Assembly (NCBI RefSeq): GCF_016135805.1
Contig: NZ_JADWOX010000007.1
Coordinates: forward strand, 62,001 to 126,000
DNA from: Caulobacter hibisci
GTDB lineage: Bacteria; Pseudomonadota; Alphaproteobacteria; Caulobacterales; Caulobacteraceae
DNA length: 64,000 bases
Direction: 5' to 3'
The notes under the pieces were generated by a model. The model was given only the letters and a program-made list of their open reading frames with translations. It was not told the DNA's origin and did not search any database. Both the position numbers and the translations under genes were made by a program. The stretch's first letter is position 1, and every line of letters starts with the position of its first letter. Of the stretch, positions 8,291 through 18,253 are shown one piece after another.

Positions 8291-8457
8291 GTCCCCTCTC
8301 CCCTTGCGGGAGAGGGTGGCCTGCGCAGCAGGTCGGGTGAGGGGTCTCTCGAAACTCACAGCCGCGGGCAGCGGTCAGGCCGGGCGATGTGTCTGCCATC
8401 TGAGAGACCCCTCATCCGACGGCTTCGCCGCCACCTTCTCCCGCAAGGGGAGAAGGA
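8291..8457. repeat. Inverted pair of CTCTCCCC-TTGCGGG-type repeats
   Basis: A unit CCCTCTCCCCTTGCGGGAGAGGGTGG...GGTGAGGGGTCTCTC is followed after about 50 bases by an inverted relative, GAGAGACCCCTCATCCGACGG...CACCTTCTCCCGCAAGGGGAGAAGG. A partial copy of the same unit lies at 28486-28527. Confidence 0.75.
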
Positions 8458-8543
8458 ACCCTGGAAATCATCCGACAAGCCTTCGTCCGCCACCACCCCA
8501 CTATGTCGTTGTATTGCTGGCCCCGCCCAACCTCCCGCATCGA

Positions 8544-8577
8544 TTGACGCTCCCCGCGCCCGAGTATACTCAGACAA
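8544..8577 (+). promoter_or_regulatory. GH51 promoter with GntR-type box (site D)
   Basis: TTGACG (8544-8549), a 15-base spacer and TATACT (8565-8570) run into TCAGACAA (8570-8577). The layout is identical to the permease promoter at 3887-3920, which strongly suggests shared control. The leader to the GTG start is about 60 bases. Confidence 0.6.
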
Positions 8578-8637
8578 ATAACAAGGTTTGCGACGCGTCC
8601 GCGCGGCGCCAAGCCGGCGACCAGAGGGAGAAACGAC

Positions 8638-10200
<1,563 letters not shown>

Positions 10201-10209
10201 GGACCTATG

Positions 10210-10388
10210 ACCCTCTCCCAGAGGGAGAGGGAGGGGCCCAGGCGATAGCCTGGGAGGGTGAGGGGTTAGGAACGGTGACCGTTTCTAGCCCCTTCTTCTT
10301 TTCGGGATGAGGTGAGGGGACCGCCGACGGCGTAACCCCTCACCCTCCCACGCCTTCGGTCCGCCCTCTCCCTATGGGAGAGGGGTTC
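10210..10388. repeat. Inverted pair of CCCTCTCCC / GAGGGTGAGGGGTTA repeats
   Basis: One copy (10210-10267) faces an inverted copy (10336-10388) across a GC-rich spacer. The distal end overlaps the last codons of the penicillin-binding protein gene, so the repeat encodes that protein's extreme C-terminus. Homologous to 7577-7639 and 52616-52777. Confidence 0.8.
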
Positions 10389-12429
10389 CAGGGCGCGGCT
10401 CGGCCGGCGGCGCAGCAGCCGCCGGCGCCGGAACCGGCACGGGCGCCGGCGTCGTCGGGGCGTTCGGATCGGCCGGCGCCTCGCCCTCGACGGGCGCGGC
10501 GGCCGGGTCGATCGGCAGGCCGTCGGGACCGATCATCGGGTCGGCCAGGCTCGGATCCTCGGCCGCGCTCAGCGCGTCGTCCTGCGGCGGCTTGGGCGCG
10601 CCGCCGGTGGCCGAGAGGGCGAAGGCCTTCCAGATCTTGGCCGGCAGGCCGCCGCCGACCACGCCGTTCATGGCGCTGTTGTCGTCGTTGCCGACCCAGA
10701 CGCCGATGACCAGGTCGCCGACATAGCCGACGAAGATCGCGTCGCGATAGCCCTGGGTGGTGCCGGTCTTGCCGAAGGCGCCGGGGATGGCCGCCTCGAC
10801 GCCGGTGCCGCGATGCACGGCCGAGCGCAGCAGGTCGCGGATGCCGGCCAGCTCGGTCTTCGACAGGGCGCGGGCCTTGGATGGGCGCTTCCAGTCGGCC
10901 AGGCCGTGCGGGACCACCGGGGTCTCGCCGGCGGCGACGGCGGCGTAGGCGGCGGTCAGCTGCACCAGGCTCATCGGGCCGGTGCCGAGCGCCAAGGTCA
11001 GGTCGTCGGGGATCGGTTCGGTGACACCCAGGTCCCGGGCCGTGGCGACGATGGCCTTGCGGCCGACCTGCTGGGCCAGGCGCACGGCCGCCACGTTGGA
11101 CGAGCCGGCGAAGGCGGTGATCAGCGGCACTTCGCGGCCGGCGTACTTGCCCTCGTGGTTCTTCGGGGTCCAGCCGCGCACGTCGACCGGCGCATCGAGG
11201 ATCGGCGAGGTCGGGGTCATGCCCTGGCGGATGGCGGCCAGGTAGACGAACAGCTTGAAGGCGCTGCCCGGCTGGCGGCCGGCGTCGGCGCGGTTGAACT
11301 GGCTGGTCTTGTAGTCGCGACCGCCGACCATGGCCACGACCCGGCCGTCGGTGCGTATGGCCACGATCGCGCCCTGGGTGACGTTCAGCACCTTGCCGTC
11401 GCGCTCGATGGCCTGGTTGAGGATCTTCTCGGCCTGGGCCTGCAGCTTGGAGTCAAGGGTCGTCCTGACGATGGTCTCGCCGTAGCGGGCGTCATAGGCG
11501 GCGCGGGCCTGCGGGAACACCCAGTCGGCGAAGTAGGAGCCGGTCGGCAGCTTGTCGCGCGGCGGGATCGGCTTCATGTCGCGCTTGGCCTTGTCGGCCT
11601 GTCCTTGCGTGATCACCGCGGTCTCGACCATGGCGCCCAGCACCACGTCCATCCGCTCGCGGGCGCCTTCGAAGTTCTCGGTGGGCGCCAGGCGGGAAGG
11701 GGCCTTGACCATGCCGGCCAGCATCGCGGCCTGGCCGACGGACAGTTGCTCGGGCGTGGTGTCGAAATAGTGCCGCGCGGCGGCCCGCAGCCCGAAGGCG
11801 CCTTCGCCGAAATAGACCGCCGACAGGTAGCGTGACAGGATTTCTTCCTTCGAAAGCCGCGCCTCCAGCCACAGGGCGATCAGCGCCTCCTGGGCCTTGC
11901 GCCGTAGGTTGCGGTCGTTGCTGAGGAAGGCGTTCTTGGCCAGCTGCTGGGTGATCGTCGAGCCGCCCTCCGACACCCCGCCGGCCTTGGCGTTGGCGCC
12001 GACGGCCCGGGCGATGGCCTTCGGGTCGATGCCCATGTGCGAGTAGAAGCGCCGGTCCTCGATGGCGATGAAGGCGCCGGGCACGTACTTGGGCAGCTTG
12101 GCCGCCTCGATCGGGGCTTCCTTGTAAGACCCTCGCCGGGCGATCGCCTTGCCGTCCGAGGCCAGCAGCACCATCGTCGGATTGCTCGCCGGCTCCAGGG
12201 CCCGGCCCAGCGGCAGCGACCACAGCAGCCAGGTCACGACGGCGACGATCGCCAGCACCACGACGGCGGCGCCGATCTGCCACGGACGCTGCTTCCAGAT
12301 CGGAACGCGCGGCGGCTTGGCCGGCGGTTCGGCGGCGGGCGGAGCGGCTTCAGGCGCGGTCTCGACGACCGCCTCCTCGATCTTGGCGTCGTCTTCGGGA
12401 CCGGTGTTCGGGGCGGCGGGATCGGACAT
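10372..12429 (-). CDS. Class A penicillin-binding protein (PBP1a-type)
   Basis: This 685-residue bifunctional enzyme polymerises and crosslinks peptidoglycan. The order is a Pro/Ala-rich cytoplasmic tail (1-65), one membrane helix (about 70-95), a GT51 transglycosylase domain (EDRRFYSHMGIDP with the catalytic Glu, then GGSTITQQLAKN), and a transpeptidase domain with SxxK in GSAFK, SxN in AGSSN and KTG in GKTGTT. A Pro/Ala-rich low-complexity tail ends the protein, and its final codons lie in an intergenic repeat. The start at MSDPAAPN has no strong ribosome site, so it is slightly uncertain. It lies downstream of modAB on the same strand, with about 100 bp between. Confidence 0.92.
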   Translation of the reverse strand: MSDPAAPNTGPEDDAKIEEAVVETAPEAAPPAAEPPAKPPRVPIWKQRPWQIGAAVVVLAIVAVVTWLLWSLPLGRALEPASNPTMVLLASDGKAIARRGSYKEAPIEAAKLPKYVPGAFIAIEDRRFYSHMGIDPKAIARAVGANAKAGGVSEGGSTITQQLAKNAFLSNDRNLRRKAQEALIALWLEARLSKEEILSRYLSAVYFGEGAFGLRAAARHYFDTTPEQLSVGQAAMLAGMVKAPSRLAPTENFEGARERMDVVLGAMVETAVITQGQADKAKRDMKPIPPRDKLPTGSYFADWVFPQARAAYDARYGETIVRTTLDSKLQAQAEKILNQAIERDGKVLNVTQGAIVAIRTDGRVVAMVGGRDYKTSQFNRADAGRQPGSAFKLFVYLAAIRQGMTPTSPILDAPVDVRGWTPKNHEGKYAGREVPLITAFAGSSNVAAVRLAQQVGRKAIVATARDLGVTEPIPDDLTLALGTGPMSLVQLTAAYAAVAAGETPVVPHGLADWKRPSKARALSKTELAGIRDLLRSAVHRGTGVEAAIPGAFGKTGTTQGYRDAIFVGYVGDLVIGVWVGNDDNSAMNGVVGGGLPAKIWKAFALSATGGAPKPPQDDALSAAEDPSLADPMIGPDGLPIDPAAAPVEGEAPADPNAPTTPAPVPVPAPAAAAPPAEPRPGTPLP

Positions 12430-12529
12430 GCGCGGTGAAACTCGGAAGGCGGACGCCAGGAAGGCGAGGCGCGTCAATAGCACAGGGCGGGCGCTCGCCC
12501 AGAGGCCGATGTATCGTTTCGGGATGCGT

Positions 12530-13192
12530 TCAGGCCGGGGCGCTTCGCCGCCGCTCCAGCAACAGCAGGGTCAGGGCCGCCAGGAAGCCGAAGGCCAGCA
12601 GCAGAAGCGACAGCTGGTGAGCCTTGTCCCATTCCAGGCTCTCGACCAGGCGGTAGATCTCGATCGACAGCACCTGGGTCTCGCTGGGAATGCCGCCGCC
12701 CAGCATCATCACCACCCCGAACTCGCCGATCGTGTGGGCGAAGGCCAGCAGGGCGGCCACGGCGTAGCCGGGCAGGGCGAGGGGAAGAGCCACCCGCCAG
12801 AAGGTCGCCGCCTTGCCCGCGCCCAGGGTCGCGGCGGCCTCCAGCGGCTCGTCGCCGATGGCCATGAAGGCGTTGCGCAGCGGCTGGACGGCGAAGGGCA
12901 GGGAATAGACCAGCGAGCCGATCACCAGCCCCTCGAAGGTGAAGGCCAGGGTCCGCACGCCGAACGGCGCCAGCAGCAGCATCAGCGGGCTCTTGGGCCC
13001 CAGAGCGATCAGCAGGTAGAAGCCCAGCACCGTCGGCGGCAGCACGATCGGCAGGGCCACCAGCGCCCCGACCACCGGCTTCAGCACCGACTTGCCACGC
13101 GCCAGCCACCAGGCCAGCGGCGTGGACAATGCCAGCAGCAGCAAGGTGACGACCGTTGCCAGCTTCAGGGTCAGCCAGACGACCTCGACCAT
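12530..13192 (-). CDS. modB: Molybdate ABC transporter permease
   Basis: This 220-residue integral membrane protein has about five helices and the permease EAA-type loop ([22 protein letters not shown] begins the coupling region that contacts the ATPase). It pairs with ModA, whose stop codon lies five bases upstream of this start, and has a GAGG ribosome site. It imports molybdate for the molybdenum cofactor needed by the neighbouring nitrate reductase. The usual third gene, modC, is missing: the next gene on this strand encodes a penicillin-binding protein. An ATPase must come from elsewhere. Confidence 0.92.
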   Translation of the reverse strand: MVEVVWLTLKLATVVTLLLLALSTPLAWWLARGKSVLKPVVGALVALPIVLPPTVLGFYLLIALGPKSPLMLLLAPFGVRTLAFTFEGLVIGSLVYSLPFAVQPLRNAFMAIGDEPLEAAATLGAGKAATFWRVALPLALPGYAVAALLAFAHTIGEFGVVMMLGGGIPSETQVLSIEIYRLVESLEWDKAHQLSLLLLAFGFLAALTLLLLERRRSAPA

Positions 13193-13197
13193 GGCCG

Positions 13198-13956
13198 TCA
13201 GCGCACCTCGTAGCCGTAGCGACGGATGATCGCCTTGGCCTCGCGGCTCTTCAGGAAGGCCAGGAAGGCCTTGGCCGCCTCGCTGTCCGCGCCCGTCTTC
13301 AGCAGTACGACCTGCTGGTCGATCGGCGTATGGTCGGCCTTGGGCACCACCCAGCGCGAGCCGCCCTTGTCGTCGATCACCTGCGACAGGGCCACGAAGC
13401 CCAGCTCGGCCGCGCCGGTCTGGACGTACTGGTAGGCCTGGGTGATCGACGAGCCGGTGACGATCTTCGGCTTGAGGCCTTCGTAGAGCTTGAGTTTGGT
13501 CAGGGTCTCGACCGCCGCCAGGCCATAGGGCGCGGCCTTGGGATCGGCGATCGACAGCTTCTCGAACCTGCCCTTGGCCAGCACCGCGCCCTTGCCGTCG
13601 ACGAGGCCGGGGATCTTGCTCCACAGGACGAGACGCCCGGTGGCGTAGGTGAAGCGCGAGCCCGCCACGGCCAGGCCTTCGCTTTCCGCCTTCTGCGGTC
13701 GCTCGACGTCGGCCGACAGGAAGACCTCATAGGGCGCGCCGTTGGCGATCTGGGCGTAGAACTGGCCCGACGAGCCGAAGCTCAGTGTCGCCTTGTGGCC
13801 CGTCGCCTTTTCGAACTGCGCCGCGATGGCCTTGGCCGGCTCGGTGAAATTGGCGGCCACCGCCACCTTGGTCTCGCCCGCGAAGGCCGCGCCGGCGACC
13901 AGCGATAGAGCTCCGGCCAGGACGGCGGCGATCAGCGGGCGGCGGGCGAGCGACAT
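13198..13956 (-). CDS. modA: Periplasmic molybdate-binding protein
   Basis: This 252-residue protein has a clear signal peptide (cleavage near AFAGE) followed by the ModA pattern [20 protein letters not shown] and [11 protein letters not shown], whose Ser residues bind the oxyanion. It captures molybdate (or tungstate) and hands it to ModB. It is the first gene of the modAB operon and divergent from modE, with a ModE-box palindrome between them at 13972-13997. Confidence 0.94.
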   Translation of the reverse strand: MSLARRPLIAAVLAGALSLVAGAAFAGETKVAVAANFTEPAKAIAAQFEKATGHKATLSFGSSGQFYAQIANGAPYEVFLSADVERPQKAESEGLAVAGSRFTYATGRLVLWSKIPGLVDGKGAVLAKGRFEKLSIADPKAAPYGLAAVETLTKLKLYEGLKPKIVTGSSITQAYQYVQTGAAELGFVALSQVIDDKGGSRWVVPKADHTPIDQQVVLLKTGADSEAAKAFLAFLKSREAKAIIRRYGYEVR

Positions 13957-13971
13957 GCGGGGTCTCGATCA

Positions 13972-13997
13972 GGTTATGTAACTGGACTTCATAACGA
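13972..13997. promoter_or_regulatory. ModE operator (Mo box)
   Basis: GTTATG-N11-CATAAC with flanking bases (read on the minus strand CGTTATGAAG...ACATAACC) is very close to the known ModE-binding pattern of enterobacterial modA, CGTTAT-N12-ATAACG. It lies 15 bases before modA and about 78 before modE, so molybdate-bound ModE should repress modAB and perhaps itself. Confidence 0.85.
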
Positions 13998-14074
13998 GCT
14001 TTCGAGCGCCGTCAGACTGTTTTTTCGCGCAGCGCCGGGCGACAAGCGATCCAACGGAGTCGGAGGCCTGATCG

Positions 14075-14857
14075 ATGAGCGGCACGGGCGATCTCAGCGC
14101 CAGCCTGGTCCTGCGGCGCGGCGCCCTGGCCCGCGTCGGCCTGGAGCGCATCGCTCTGGTCGAGGCGGTGGCCGAGCTGGGCTCGATCAGCGCCGCCGCC
14201 AAGCGCCTGGCGCTCAGCTACAAGGGCGCCTGGGACGCCGTGCAGGCGCTCAACAACCTGTTCGACGCGCCGCTGATCGCGGCCAGCGCTGGCGGCAAGT
14301 CCGGCGGGGCGGCCCAGGTCACGCCGCGAGGCCATGCGGTGATCAAGGCCTTCCGCGACATGGAGCGCGAGGTCGGGGCGGCCCTGTCGCGGCTGGAGGC
14401 GGGCCTGGCCGCGGAGGAGGGGAGCGATCTCTTTTGGAGCCTGGGCCTGCGCACCAGCGCCCGCAACGCCCTGCGCGGCGTGGTGGTCGCCCTGGTTCCG
14501 GCCGGGGTGACGGTCGAGGTTCGCCTGGATCTCGGCGGCGGCCTGGAGATCGCCTCGGTGATCACCCGCCGCAGCGCCGAGGAACTGGGCCTCGCCGTCG
14601 GCCGGCCTGCCGTTGCCCTGATCAAATCGAGCTTCGTGCGCCTGTCCGCAACGCCGCCCGCCGCCTCCGGCGACAATCGGCTGAGCGGCCAGGTTTTCGA
14701 CCGCGAGGACGGCGAGGCCGCCAGCGAGGTCGTGGTCGCCCTGGCCGAGGGCAAGACCCTTGTGGCGACGGTGGCGCGCGACGCGGCGGGTCTCGCGCCC
14801 GGCGCGACCGTCCACGTCCTGATCGCGCCGTCCGACGTGATCCTGGCGGTCGACTAG
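14075..14857 (+). CDS. modE: Molybdate-responsive transcriptional regulator
   Basis: This 260-residue protein has a LysR-type winged helix (about 20-110; RIALVEAVAELGSISAAAKRL begins it, then LSYKGAWDAVQALNN) and two MOP/TOBE molybdate-binding domains (about 130-195 and 205-258; NRLSGQV... and AEGKTLVATV). It is a full-length ModE. With molybdate bound it represses the divergent modAB and may activate molybdoenzyme genes such as nasA. The ATG follows GGAGG. The nitrate cluster begins about 150 bases downstream in the same direction. Confidence 0.93.
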   Translation: MSGTGDLSASLVLRRGALARVGLERIALVEAVAELGSISAAAKRLALSYKGAWDAVQALNNLFDAPLIAASAGGKSGGAAQVTPRGHAVIKAFRDMEREVGAALSRLEAGLAAEEGSDLFWSLGLRTSARNALRGVVVALVPAGVTVEVRLDLGGGLEIASVITRRSAEELGLAVGRPAVALIKSSFVRLSATPPAASGDNRLSGQVFDREDGEAASEVVVALAEGKTLVATVARDAAGLAPGATVHVLIAPSDVILAVD

Positions 14858-15006
14858 CCGGCGCCACCCTTGGTCGCAGCGCCAAGGTCTCCTCGCTGCC
14901 TTACCAGTATGCAATGGCGCCTCATGCTTGGGCGGAAGCGCGTTCGAGCATGAGCTTGGCCGAAAGAGCCTCCCCCCAAAGGGCGGCGGTCCTTAGGGCG
15001 ATAGCC

Positions 15007-15585
15007 ATGCGCGTTCTCGTCATCGATCCGGATCCGGCCCGGGCCGCCCTGGTGGCCGAAGGGCTGGCGGGCGTGCACCCGCTGGAGGTCCGCCGCTCGG
15101 AACGTTTCGACGAGCGCGAGGCGATCGAGTTCGCGCCCGACGTGGTGGTGATCGCCGCCGAAAGCCCCGACCGCGATACGCTGGAGAGCCTGCGCGAGGC
15201 CAGCCAGGCCAATCCGCGTCCGGTGGTGATGTTCGTCGACCGCTCCGAGCCGGGCCTGGCCGAACAGGCCGTCCGCGCCGGCGTGGCGGCCTATGTCGTC
15301 GACGGCCTGGCCCCGGCCCGCGTCCGCCCTATCCTCGACGTGGCCATGAGCCGCTTCGCCTTGACCCAGCAGCTTCGCGGCGACCTGGCCAAGGTGAAGG
15401 CCGACCTGGAATCACGGAAGACCGTCGAGCGGGCCAAGGGCCTGCTGATGAAGGAGCGGGGGCTGGACGAGGACGGCGCCTATCGCCTGCTGCGCAAGCT
15501 GGCCATGGACCGCGGCAAGCCGATCGGCGCGATCGCGGCCGACCTGCTGGCCTTCGCAGGCGTGCTGAAGGGAGACGCCTCGTGA
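15007..15585 (+). CDS. nasT: NasT-type ANTAR antitermination regulator
   Basis: This 192-residue protein has an N-terminal receiver-like domain (1-120; MRVLVIDPDP) and a C-terminal ANTAR RNA-binding domain (about 130-190; VERAKGLLMKERGLDEDGAY, then YRLLRKLAMDRGKPI). NasT binds paired hexaloop hairpins in nitrate-assimilation leaders and prevents early termination. It is normally held by NasS until nitrate or nitrite arrives. Its stop overlaps the nasS start (GTGA), so the pair is translationally coupled. An in-frame ATG at 14950 is an alternative start, but 15007 matches the domain edge. Confidence 0.92.
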   Translation: MRVLVIDPDPARAALVAEGLAGVHPLEVRRSERFDEREAIEFAPDVVVIAAESPDRDTLESLREASQANPRPVVMFVDRSEPGLAEQAVRAGVAAYVVDGLAPARVRPILDVAMSRFALTQQLRGDLAKVKADLESRKTVERAKGLLMKERGLDEDGAYRLLRKLAMDRGKPIGAIAADLLAFAGVLKGDAS

Positions 15586-16748
15586 GCGGGCTCGCCGATC
15601 TGAAGCTGGGCTTCATTCCCCTGACCGACTGCGCGCCCCTAGTCGCTGCCAAGAGCCTGGGCTTCTTCGCCGAAGAGGGGCTGGACGTCTCGCTCAGCCG
15701 CGAGGCCTCGTGGGCGACGATCCGCGACAAGGTCGCCGTCGGCGCGCTGGACGGCGCCCACATGCTGGCGCCGATGGCCCTGGCCGCGGCGGCCGGCGCT
15801 ACCGGCGGCCTCACCCTCGATGTCGGCCCGTCGCTGATCGCCCCGATGGCCCTGAACCGCAACGGCAGCGCCGTCACGGTCTCCATCGCCCTGGCCGAGG
15901 CCATGCGCGCGGCTGATCCCGAGGTGATGACCGAGCAACCGGTCTCGGCCCGCGCCCTGGCCCGGGTCATCGCCGAGCGGGCGGGGCAGGGCGCCGCGCC
16001 CCTGACCTTCGCGGTCGTGTTCCCCTATTCGATGCACAATTACGAGCTGCGCTACTGGCTGGCCCAGGCCGGGATCGACCCGGACCGCGATGTGCGCCTG
16101 GTCGTTACGCCGCCGCCGCGCATGGTCGAGCAGCTTCGGGCCGGCGACATCGACGGCTTCTGCGTCGGCGCGCCGTGGAACGCCGTGGCCGTGCTCGAAG
16201 GTTTGGGCGAGGTGCTGATCAGCGCCTCGGCCTTCTGGCCGGGTGGCCCCGACAAGGTGTTCGGCGTCACCGAAGCCTGGGCTCATCACTATCCGGACGA
16301 ACTGCGGGCCGCCCTGCGCGCCATGATCCGCGCCTCGGCCTGGGCCGACGATCCGGCCAACCGCCAGGACCTGATCGACCTGCTGGCGCGCCCCGAGCAC
16401 GTCGGGGTCGCGCCCGAAGCCCTGGCGCGGGCGCTCAACGACGAGATCGTCTTCCACCGCGACGGCGCCGGCCTGCCGCGCCGCGAACATGCGCTGTGGT
16501 TCCTGTCGCAGATGGTGCGTTGGGGCCAGGTCAGCGCCGACGCCGACCTGGAGGCGGCGGCCGACGCCGTCTATCGCCCCGACATGTTCCGGGCCGCGGC
16601 CCTGACCGTCGGTCCTGTGGTCGATCCCGCCCAGGTCTTCGTGGACGCTCCGCCGCAACTGGCGCCGCTGTTCGAGGGGCCCCGCTTCGATTCCAGCCTC
16701 GCCAAGCGTTACGCGGCAGGGTTCTCGATCGGCCGCGCTCGCGCCTGA
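15582..16748 (+). CDS. nasS: NasS-type nitrate/nitrite sensor (NrtA/CmpA fold)
   Basis: This 388-residue protein has the fold of nitrate/bicarbonate ABC-transporter binding proteins but no signal peptide, as expected for the cytoplasmic NasS sensor. Typical pieces are LKLGFIPLTDCAPLVAAKSL, DGAHMLAPMAL, FPYSMHNYELRYWL and DGFCVGAPWN. It should bind nitrate or nitrite and release NasT. The GTG start overlaps the nasT stop. No nrtBC transporter genes follow, which supports the sensor role. A terminator lies about 33 bases downstream. Confidence 0.9.
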   Translation: MSGLADLKLGFIPLTDCAPLVAAKSLGFFAEEGLDVSLSREASWATIRDKVAVGALDGAHMLAPMALAAAAGATGGLTLDVGPSLIAPMALNRNGSAVTVSIALAEAMRAADPEVMTEQPVSARALARVIAERAGQGAAPLTFAVVFPYSMHNYELRYWLAQAGIDPDRDVRLVVTPPPRMVEQLRAGDIDGFCVGAPWNAVAVLEGLGEVLISASAFWPGGPDKVFGVTEAWAHHYPDELRAALRAMIRASAWADDPANRQDLIDLLARPEHVGVAPEALARALNDEIVFHRDGAGLPRREHALWFLSQMVRWGQVSADADLEAAADAVYRPDMFRAAALTVGPVVDPAQVFVDAPPQLAPLFEGPRFDSSLAKRYAAGFSIGRARA

Positions 16749-16781
16749 GGCGCTTTTCCCTCTCGCATCTGCACAATGACT

Positions 16782-16802
16782 GGGCGCCTCTGGCGCCCTT
16801 TT
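16782..16802 (+). terminator. Rho-independent terminator after nasS
   Basis: GGGCGCC-TCT-GGCGCCC followed by TTTT. It separates nasTS from the transporter operon. Confidence 0.8.
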
Positions 16803-16898
16803 GCTGAGCATTCATACGCTGGCGGCGTTGTGCGGGGCGGCGCCGCTCATCCCCCGTGACATCCGTCCCCGGACCGTTGTTTTGTCATCTCAAGCCTT

Positions 16899-16975
16899 CG
16901 GACAACGGCGTCCGTGGCTGCCAGAGACGACCGCTCGGATGCGGTCACCCGACGAGGCGACGACGCCTCGCTCTT
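16899..16975 (+). promoter_or_regulatory. Candidate NasT-responsive (ANTAR) leader RNA
   Basis: Upstream of the nitrate transporter are two short hairpins with six-base loops: CGGAC-AACGGC-GTCCG (16899-16914) and GACCGC-TCGGAT-GCGGTC (16929-16946), 14 bases apart. The first loop has A at position 1 and G at position 4, the ANTAR hallmark; the second keeps only the G. A third stem, CGAGGCG-ACGA-CGCCTCG (16953-16970), is followed by CTCTTG, a weak terminator-like tail. This is the place where NasS-NasT control is expected. The poor U-tract is the main weakness. Confidence 0.5.
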
Positions 16976-17003
16976 GCAGACACGCAACATTCCGAGGCGC
17001 ATC

Positions 17004-18224
17004 ATGATTTCTCGTGACTTCCTCAAGGCCGGACATACGCCGACCCTGTTCGCCGCGTTCCTCTATTTCGACCTGTCGTTCATGGTCTGGGTGATCCTCG
17101 GCCCGCTGGGCGTGGCCATTGCCAAGGACTTCCATCTCGACCCCGCCCAGAAGGGCCTGATGGTCGCCGTACCCGTGCTGGCCGGCGCCCTGCTGCGCCT
17201 CGTCAACGGGGTGCTGGTCGACCGCATCGGCCCCAAGAAGACCGGCATGTTCGGCCAGTTGATCGTGCTGGGCGGCCTGGCCACGGCCTGGCTGCTGGGG
17301 GTGCACAACTATCATCAGGTCCTGGCCCTGGGCGTGGTGCTCGGCGTGGCCGGCGCCTCCTTCGCCGTCGCCCTGCCGCTGGCCTCGCGCTGGTATCCGC
17401 AGGAGCACCAGGGGTTGGCCCTGGGCATCGCTGGGGCCGGCAACTCGGGCACCGCCCTGGCCGCCCTGTTCGCGCCGATGCTGGCCAAGACCTTCGGCTG
17501 GCAAAACGTCATCGGCCTGGCCGCCCTGCCGCTGGCCGTCGCCTTCGTCGTCTACATGCTGCTGGCCAAGGACGCTCCCGAGCAGCCCGCGCCCAAGAAG
17601 CTGGCCGAGTATCTCGACGTGCTGAAGGTTCCGGACGCCTGGTGGCTGATGCTGCTCTACGGCGTCACCTTCGGCGGCTTCGTCGGCCTGGCCTCGTCGC
17701 TGACCATCTACTTCAACGCCGAATACGGCCTGGATCCGGTGATCGCCGGCTTCTTCACCGCCGCCTGCGTCTTCGCCGGCTCGTTCATCCGCCCGGTCGG
17801 CGGGGGCCTGGCCGACCGCTTCGGCGGCGTGCGCACCCTGACTGTCGTCTACGCCTTGGCCGCCGTCGGCCTGGCGGCTGCCAGCTTCAAGCTGCCTTCG
17901 CCTTGGCTGGCCCTGGCGGTGCTGATGTTCTCGATGCTGGCCCTGGGCGCGGGCAACGGCGCGGTGTTCCAGCTGGCCCCGCAGCGCTTCCGCAAGGAGA
18001 TCGGGGTGATGACCGGCCTGATCGGCATGACCGGGGGCATCGGCGGCTTCTACCTGGCCTCCAGCCTCGGCCTCGCCAAGAAACTGACCGGCGACTACCA
18101 GGTCGGCTTCCTCGGCTTCGCCGCCCTGGCCGTGTTCGCGCTCTTCGCCCTGCACGGCCTGAAGGCCCGCTGGCGCGCCGTCTGGCCGACCCTGCACGGC
18201 GACGCCGCCCCGGTTCGCGTCTGA
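17004..18224 (+). CDS. Nitrate/nitrite transporter (NarK/NasA-type MFS)
   Basis: This 406-residue, roughly 12-helix inner-membrane protein of the nitrate-nitrite porter family carries nitrate signature regions: GVAGASFAVALPLASRWYP (helix 5), GAGNSGTALAALFAP, and the later FQLAPQRFRKEIGVMTGLIG. It imports nitrate for the reductases encoded downstream. The start at MISRDFLKAGHTP matches the family N-terminus. It is the first gene of the nitrate operon, follows the candidate ANTAR leader, and lies about 30 bases from nirB. Confidence 0.92.
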   Translation: MISRDFLKAGHTPTLFAAFLYFDLSFMVWVILGPLGVAIAKDFHLDPAQKGLMVAVPVLAGALLRLVNGVLVDRIGPKKTGMFGQLIVLGGLATAWLLGVHNYHQVLALGVVLGVAGASFAVALPLASRWYPQEHQGLALGIAGAGNSGTALAALFAPMLAKTFGWQNVIGLAALPLAVAFVVYMLLAKDAPEQPAPKKLAEYLDVLKVPDAWWLMLLYGVTFGGFVGLASSLTIYFNAEYGLDPVIAGFFTAACVFAGSFIRPVGGGLADRFGGVRTLTVVYALAAVGLAAASFKLPSPWLALAVLMFSMLALGAGNGAVFQLAPQRFRKEIGVMTGLIGMTGGIGGFYLASSLGLAKKLTGDYQVGFLGFAALAVFALFALHGLKARWRAVWPTLHGDAAPVRV

Positions 18225-18253
18225 TCCCCATGTTCCGCAACGAGCTCAAAGTC

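Larger units (their letters stand above)
7640..8543. other. Repeat-rich intergenic region with no supported gene
   Basis: Roughly 0.9 kb separates the regulator from the GH51 promoter. It contains two palindromic elements (7662-7760 and 8291-8457) and about 500 bases of unassigned sequence between them. Open frames here (for example 7848-8399 on the minus strand) run through the repeats, lack ribosome sites and resemble no family I know, so I call none of them. Confidence 0.6.

Noticed and set aside
7848..8399. A 183-codon minus-strand frame in the repeat-rich intergenic region
   Set aside because: Spans a palindromic repeat, lacks a ribosome site and resembles nothing I know.
16820..16833. 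Possible sigma-54 promoter TGGCGGCGTTGTGC before the nitrate transporter
   Set aside because: GG and GC are nine, not ten, bases apart and the flanks do not fit, so it is not a convincing -24/-12 promoter.
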